Origin: an uncultured Rhodobacter sp.
Lineage (GTDB): Bacteria > Pseudomonadota > Alphaproteobacteria > Rhodobacterales > Rhodobacteraceae
Direction of reading: 5' to 3'
Assembly: GCA_945952585.1 (NCBI GenBank)
Contig: CAMFII010000009.1
Coordinates: forward strand, 1 to 64,000
DNA length: 64,000 bases
How positions within the stretch are numbered: position 1 is the first letter of the stretch; each line of letters opens with the position of its first letter. The notes beneath the pieces were generated by a model. The model worked only from the letters and a program-made list of their open reading frames with translations, was not told the origin of the DNA and ran no database searches. Made by a program: the position numbers and the translations under genes. Positions 60,855-64,000 of the stretch are shown here, piece by piece.

Positions 60855-61183
60855 GGCTGCGCCTTGATGGCGTCGACCGCCGCCTGCACCCGTGCGACAA
60901 GCGCCGCCGGGTCCTGCCCCTGCGCCTTGGCGATCTCGGCCAGCGTCTTGGCGCTTTTCTTGCTGCCGTCCTTGGGGGGCGGGCCGAATAGCGCCTCCAT
61001 CTCAGGCTGCGGCAGGTGGTAGACATGCGCGATCAGGCCCGGCGTCATCCAGTCCTGCACCGGCCCCACTGGCGGCTCCGGCCGCAGGATGTGCCAAAGC
61101 AGGAGCCCCGCGAAAACCAACGTCAGGCCCGCCGCCGCGGCAAAGGCGGGAACGATCCAGCGCGGAAGCCGCTCGCGGGTCAT
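60851..61183 (-). CDS. Small single-span membrane protein, copy A
   Basis: 110-residue protein with a transmembrane helix (~11-32) and a soluble domain (VQDWMTPGLIAHVYHLPQPEM, then a Lys-rich loop and IAKAQGQDPAALVARV). Clear paralogue of copy B, although it has a Lys/Ser insert near residues 70-78. The start overlaps the VWA stop (ATGA), and the stop overlaps the DedA-A start, so translation is coupled on both sides. Function unknown. Confidence 0.75.
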   Translation of the reverse strand: MTRERLPRWIVPAFAAAAGLTLVFAGLLLWHILRPEPPVGPVQDWMTPGLIAHVYHLPQPEMEALFGPPPKDGSKKSAKTLAEIAKAQGQDPAALVARVQAAVDAIKAQP

Positions 61184-62364
61184 CGCGCAAGATCCCGGAT
61201 GCCGCGCGACAGCCCGTCCAGCGTCATCGGCACCATGCGGTTGTCGAAGATGTCGCGGATCAGCCGGATCGACTGGGTGTGATCCCAGTAGCGTTCCGGC
61301 ACCGGATTGATCCACAGGCTCGACGGCCAATGCGCGCGGACCCGTTCCAGCCAGACCTGACCGGATTCCTCGTTCCAGTGCTCGTTGGCGCCGCCGGGAT
61401 GCAGGATCTCGTAGGGGCTCATCGTCGCGTCGCCGACGAAGATCGCCTTCCAATCCGGGCCGAAGCTGCGCAGCAGTTCCCAGGTCGGGGTCTGGCGGTC
61501 CCACCGGCGCAGGTTCTCGGTCCAGACGCCTTCGTAAAGGCAGTTGTGGAAGTAGTAGTGCTTCAGGTGCCGGAACTCGGATTTCGCAGCCGAGAACAGC
61601 TCCTCCACCACCTTGACATGGGCATCCATCGACCCGCCCACGTCCACGAACAGAAGCACCTTCACCGCATTGCGCCGCTCGGGCCGGGTCTGGACGTCCA
61701 GCCAGCCATGTTCCGCGGTGGCGCGGATGGTGCCGTCGAGGTCCAGCTCGTCCACCGCACCGTCGCGCGCCCATTTACGCAGCCGGCGCAGCGCGACCTT
61801 GATCGAGCGCGTGCCGATCTCGACCTGGTCGTCGAGATCGCGGAACTCGCGCTTGTCCCAGACCTTGGCCGCGCGCTGATGGCGGCTTTCCTGCTGGCCG
61901 ATGCGCACGCCCTCGGGGTTGTAGCCAAAGGCGCCAAAGGGGCTGGTGCCGGCGGTGCCGATCCACTTGTTGCCGCCCTGGTGGCGGCCCTTCTGTTCGG
62001 CGAGCCGCTGGCGCAGGGTTTCCACCAGCTTGTCGAAGCCGCCAAGCGCTTCGATCTGTGCCTTTTCCTCAGGCGTCAGGAAGCGTTCGGCGAGCTTTTC
62101 CAGCCAGTCGCGCGGCAGGTCGATCGCCTCGAGCACCTGTTCGGGCGCGATCGTCTCGAGCCCGGCGAAGCATTCGGCAAAGGCCTGGTCGAAGCGGTCG
62201 ATATGGCGTTCGTCCTTCACCATGGCGCTGCGGGCGAGGTAGTAGAAGCCGTCGGCGTCATAGGTAACCAGACCCGCCGCCATGCCGTCCAGAAACGTCA
62301 GATACTCCCGGAGCGAGACCGGCACCCCCTTCCGCCTGAGTGCGTCAAGGAAGGGCAGGAACAT
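61180..62364 (-). CDS. VWA domain protein (CoxE-like)
   Basis: 394-residue soluble protein. An N-terminal helical region (~1-170) precedes a von Willebrand A domain whose metal-site motif reads LLFVDVGGSMDAH near residue 240: the first Ser of the usual DxSxS is Gly. Later FGPDWKAIFVGDATMSP, AHWPSSLWINPVPERYW and VPMTLDGLSRGI are conserved in CoxE-like proteins, which work with MoxR ATPases; none is in this window. Followed immediately by copy A of the small membrane protein. Confidence 0.88.
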   Translation of the reverse strand: MFLPFLDALRRKGVPVSLREYLTFLDGMAAGLVTYDADGFYYLARSAMVKDERHIDRFDQAFAECFAGLETIAPEQVLEAIDLPRDWLEKLAERFLTPEEKAQIEALGGFDKLVETLRQRLAEQKGRHQGGNKWIGTAGTSPFGAFGYNPEGVRIGQQESRHQRAAKVWDKREFRDLDDQVEIGTRSIKVALRRLRKWARDGAVDELDLDGTIRATAEHGWLDVQTRPERRNAVKVLLFVDVGGSMDAHVKVVEELFSAAKSEFRHLKHYYFHNCLYEGVWTENLRRWDRQTPTWELLRSFGPDWKAIFVGDATMSPYEILHPGGANEHWNEESGQVWLERVRAHWPSSLWINPVPERYWDHTQSIRLIRDIFDNRMVPMTLDGLSRGIRDLAR

Positions 62365-62367
62365 GGT

Positions 62368-62532
62368 TCAGGCAACCCGGCTGACGATCACCGTGACAAT
62401 GACGCCAAGCACGGCAAAGGCGATGCCGTAGGCCGCGCCGTAGTGCCACTGGTCGATTGGCCGTCCCCCGCGCTGACGGGCCGTGCGGACGCCCAGAAGG
62501 ATGCCGAAGACCGCGGCGCTGAGGATGATCAT
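62368..62532 (-). CDS. 54-aa membrane protein
   Basis: Small protein with two hydrophobic segments: IILSAAVFGILLGV at the start and YGIAFAVLGVIVTVIVSRVA at the end, joined by a basic loop (RTARQRGGRPIDQW). The ATG at 62532 follows AAGGGAAAGG. It lies 3 bp before the VWA start and 22 bp after the DUF2927 stop, making it part of the same leftward operon. Likely a small inner-membrane component; function unknown. Confidence 0.7.
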   Translation of the reverse strand: MIILSAAVFGILLGVRTARQRGGRPIDQWHYGAAYGIAFAVLGVIVTVIVSRVA

Positions 62533-62554
62533 GTCACTGCCTTTCCCTTGCGGA

Positions 62555-63946
62555 TCAGGGCTTTGCGTCGGAAGTTCCCGCCTGCATCGCCGGGGCGAGC
62601 GCGGCGATTTCGCCCATGCGCAGCACCGCTTCCTCATCCGTGCCGAAGCCATAGCGCGCCCAGCCAAGGCTGTCGAGGCGCAGCGCCTCGGCCTCGGCCT
62701 TGCGCCCCTTCATCTCCATCCCCTCGGCCCGCAGCATCAGGAGCGTCGCCAGCAGCGCGGCGTTCTGGGCCTTGCGGGCCGCCGGAAGCGCGCGCTTGGT
62801 CAAGACCAGCACGTCATCCGCCTGGCCGAGCGACAGGGCCAGCGCCGCCATCTGCATGTCGATATGGGCGACCTGGATGTCGGTGCCGGGAAGCCGGGCA
62901 TAGTCATTCCGCGCCTCGAGGAGCGCCATGACCGCAAGCTCGATCTCGTTGGCAAGGCTGAGCCGTCCGAAGGCGAAATAGCTGAAGGCCAGCCGCGCAT
63001 CCTGCCAGCCCGCGGCGCGGGCAATTTCGACCGCGCGCGCCGCGGCGCGCTGCCGCGCGGCCAGCGAGCCGGACGGCCCAAGCGATGTTTCGATTGCATC
63101 CTTCCATTCCATCGGCGTCGGATCGGCGGCCAGGGGATGGCCTTTGCCGCCCGATGGATTGAGGCGCTGCAGAACGCGGGGCAGGGCGGCCGCATATTCG
63201 GCCTCGGTCATGCCGTTGTGCATTTCGGGCGCGTAATGGACCTTCAGCGCCAGCATGTCGAAGCCGGTCAGGACATTGCGGAAATTGTCGTCGTCGAAGA
63301 CGGAATCCGTCAGCCGGTACAGGTCGTTCAGCGGTCCGAGCGCCTGGGCCATTTCCTCGTGCAGGCAATCGCGCAGTTCCTGCGGTCCGGTGTCCGACGG
63401 CACGAAGATCGTCGCCCGGTCCCGAACGGTCAGGCTGCGCCAGTCGGCGCGGTCGCTGCGGCGCGAGGCCTTGTAGTCATCCCAGCCGGTGACGTTCGGC
63501 ACCACAAAGCAGGCGGCCTGCGGCACGAGACTGTGCAGCTTTCGCCGCGGCAGGAAATCGACGGTGATCGAGGCCGGACCTTCGGCCACCTTGGAAATGT
63601 CGAGCCCGGCCTCACGCCGCAGGCGGCCAAGCAGATGGTCGAGTTCGGCAGTCGCGATCTCGGGCACGTCACCTGTCATGGTCACGGTGATCGGGCCTTC
63701 GAAGCGGGTCAGGATCGCCAGGTCGCGCCCGGTTTCCATGCGGAATTCAAGCTCGATCAGATCGCGGGCGATGCTGCCGTTGCTGCGGCTGGGCGGCGGG
63801 GCGGCCACGACCGGGAAGGTCTTCATTGGCGGCAGTGCGATCTGCGGCATCTGTCGGCGCTGAGGCGCCTCGGTCGCCACGCAGGCGGCAAGGACGAGCG
63901 GCAGGATCAGCGCAGCAAGGCGACCCGGGAGGCGCGGAACGGTCAT
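62555..63946 (-). CDS. DUF2927 lipoprotein
   Basis: 463-residue exported protein. A lipobox-like LPLVLAAC at residues ~15-22 suggests lipidation at Cys22. DUF2927 region (~55-260) shows SIARDLIELEFRME, RFEGPITVTMTG, ELRDCLHEEMAQALGPLND (a HE motif reminiscent of metalloproteases) and DDNFRNVLTGFDM; the C-terminal half (~290-455) is Ala/Leu/Arg-rich and TPR-like. Its start overlaps the stop of the gene entering the window from the right. Probably an outer-membrane or periplasmic-facing lipoprotein of unknown role. Confidence 0.85.
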   Translation of the reverse strand: MTVPRLPGRLAALILPLVLAACVATEAPQRRQMPQIALPPMKTFPVVAAPPPSRSNGSIARDLIELEFRMETGRDLAILTRFEGPITVTMTGDVPEIATAELDHLLGRLRREAGLDISKVAEGPASITVDFLPRRKLHSLVPQAACFVVPNVTGWDDYKASRRSDRADWRSLTVRDRATIFVPSDTGPQELRDCLHEEMAQALGPLNDLYRLTDSVFDDDNFRNVLTGFDMLALKVHYAPEMHNGMTEAEYAAALPRVLQRLNPSGGKGHPLAADPTPMEWKDAIETSLGPSGSLAARQRAAARAVEIARAAGWQDARLAFSYFAFGRLSLANEIELAVMALLEARNDYARLPGTDIQVAHIDMQMAALALSLGQADDVLVLTKRALPAARKAQNAALLATLLMLRAEGMEMKGRKAEAEALRLDSLGWARYGFGTDEEAVLRMGEIAALAPAMQAGTSDAKP

Positions 63947-64000
63947 TCCGGGCGGTCGTATTCGATGAAGGGGGTCAGCACGCCAATCCTGTCATAAAGC
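63943..64000 (-). CDS. C-terminal end of a gene continuing outside the window
   Basis: The last 18 codons read LYDRIGVLTPFIEYDRPE and stop with TGA at 63943, overlapping the ATG of the DUF2927 gene (ATGA). The protein cannot be identified from this tail. Confidence 0.6.
   Translation of the reverse strand, partial: LYDRIGVLTPFIEYDRPE

Overview
This window reads as an ordinary chromosomal segment of a high-GC alphaproteobacterium of the order Rhodobacterales (Rhodobacter/Paracoccus-like). The grounds are two VPLPA-type C-terminal sorting signals, an ECF42 sigma factor with a DGPF partner, an Entner-Doudoroff edd-eda pair, a stand-alone pterin-binding methyltransferase next to metF and a RamA-like activator, a GH108 endolysin/holin pair like the one reported for release of gene transfer agents, and several small-protein families. 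I saw no rRNA, tRNA, CRISPR array, intact insertion sequence or integrated prophage.

Layout. 0-3 kb: HPP membrane protein and transketolase (leftward). 3-4 kb: a coiled-coil protein with zapA. 4-7.5 kb: purL, bolA, grxD and a GST (leftward). 7.6-9.2 kb: DGPF/YCII protein plus ECF42 sigma factor. 9.5-12.4 kb: LysR regulator, acyltransferase, murI. 12.5-17 kb: VPLPA surface protein, argC, ccmE, a lower-GC insert with a second VPLPA protein, then an endolysin/holin pair. 17-21 kb: CorC-like protein, xerD, an exported protein and a 44-aa membrane peptide. 21-25 kb: aroK-aroB, a GntR regulator with TTGATCAA operators, a class-III aminotransferase. 25-30.7 kb: fasciclin protein and a leftward C1/methionine operon. 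31-33 kb: ppx/gppA and rlmE. 33-38.4 kb: DUF882 protein and L,D-transpeptidase flanking an FNR box, then lpxD, an acyl carrier protein, a ketoacyl synthase and a YnfA protein. 38.4-41 kb: IalB protein, a 477-bp gap with small-RNA signals, a HerA-like ATPase. 41-44.5 kb: ccmF, ccmH, enoyl-CoA hydratase. 44.5-47.2 kb: ilvB-ilvH with a complete leader-peptide attenuator. 47.2-50.3 kb: bpt, VOC protein, phosphotransferase, RDD and DUF2852 proteins. 50.4-53.6 kb: glnE and a 91-aa protein. 53.6-56.2 kb: edd-eda behind a palindromic operator. 56.3-58.5 kb: small protein, rlmI-like methyltransferase, PIN protein. 58.5-64 kb: a coupled leftward operon encoding a DUF2927 lipoprotein, a VWA protein, two tandem copies of a small membrane protein plus DedA pair, and an M48 protease.

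How it works together. Most genes serve housekeeping or envelope functions: aromatic and branched amino-acid synthesis, methyl-group transfer, cytochrome c maturation split over two loci (ccmE at 14 kb, ccmF-ccmH at 41 kb), peptidoglycan and lipid A chemistry, cell division and Fe-S handling. The less ordinary parts are the duplicated DedA cassette, the candidate split methionine synthase operon with its structured leader and internal hairpin, the ilv attenuator, small-RNA-like terminators sharing the motif CCTCCCTGTTG, and two dispersed repeat families. All functions are inferred from sequence motifs; no database search was run.
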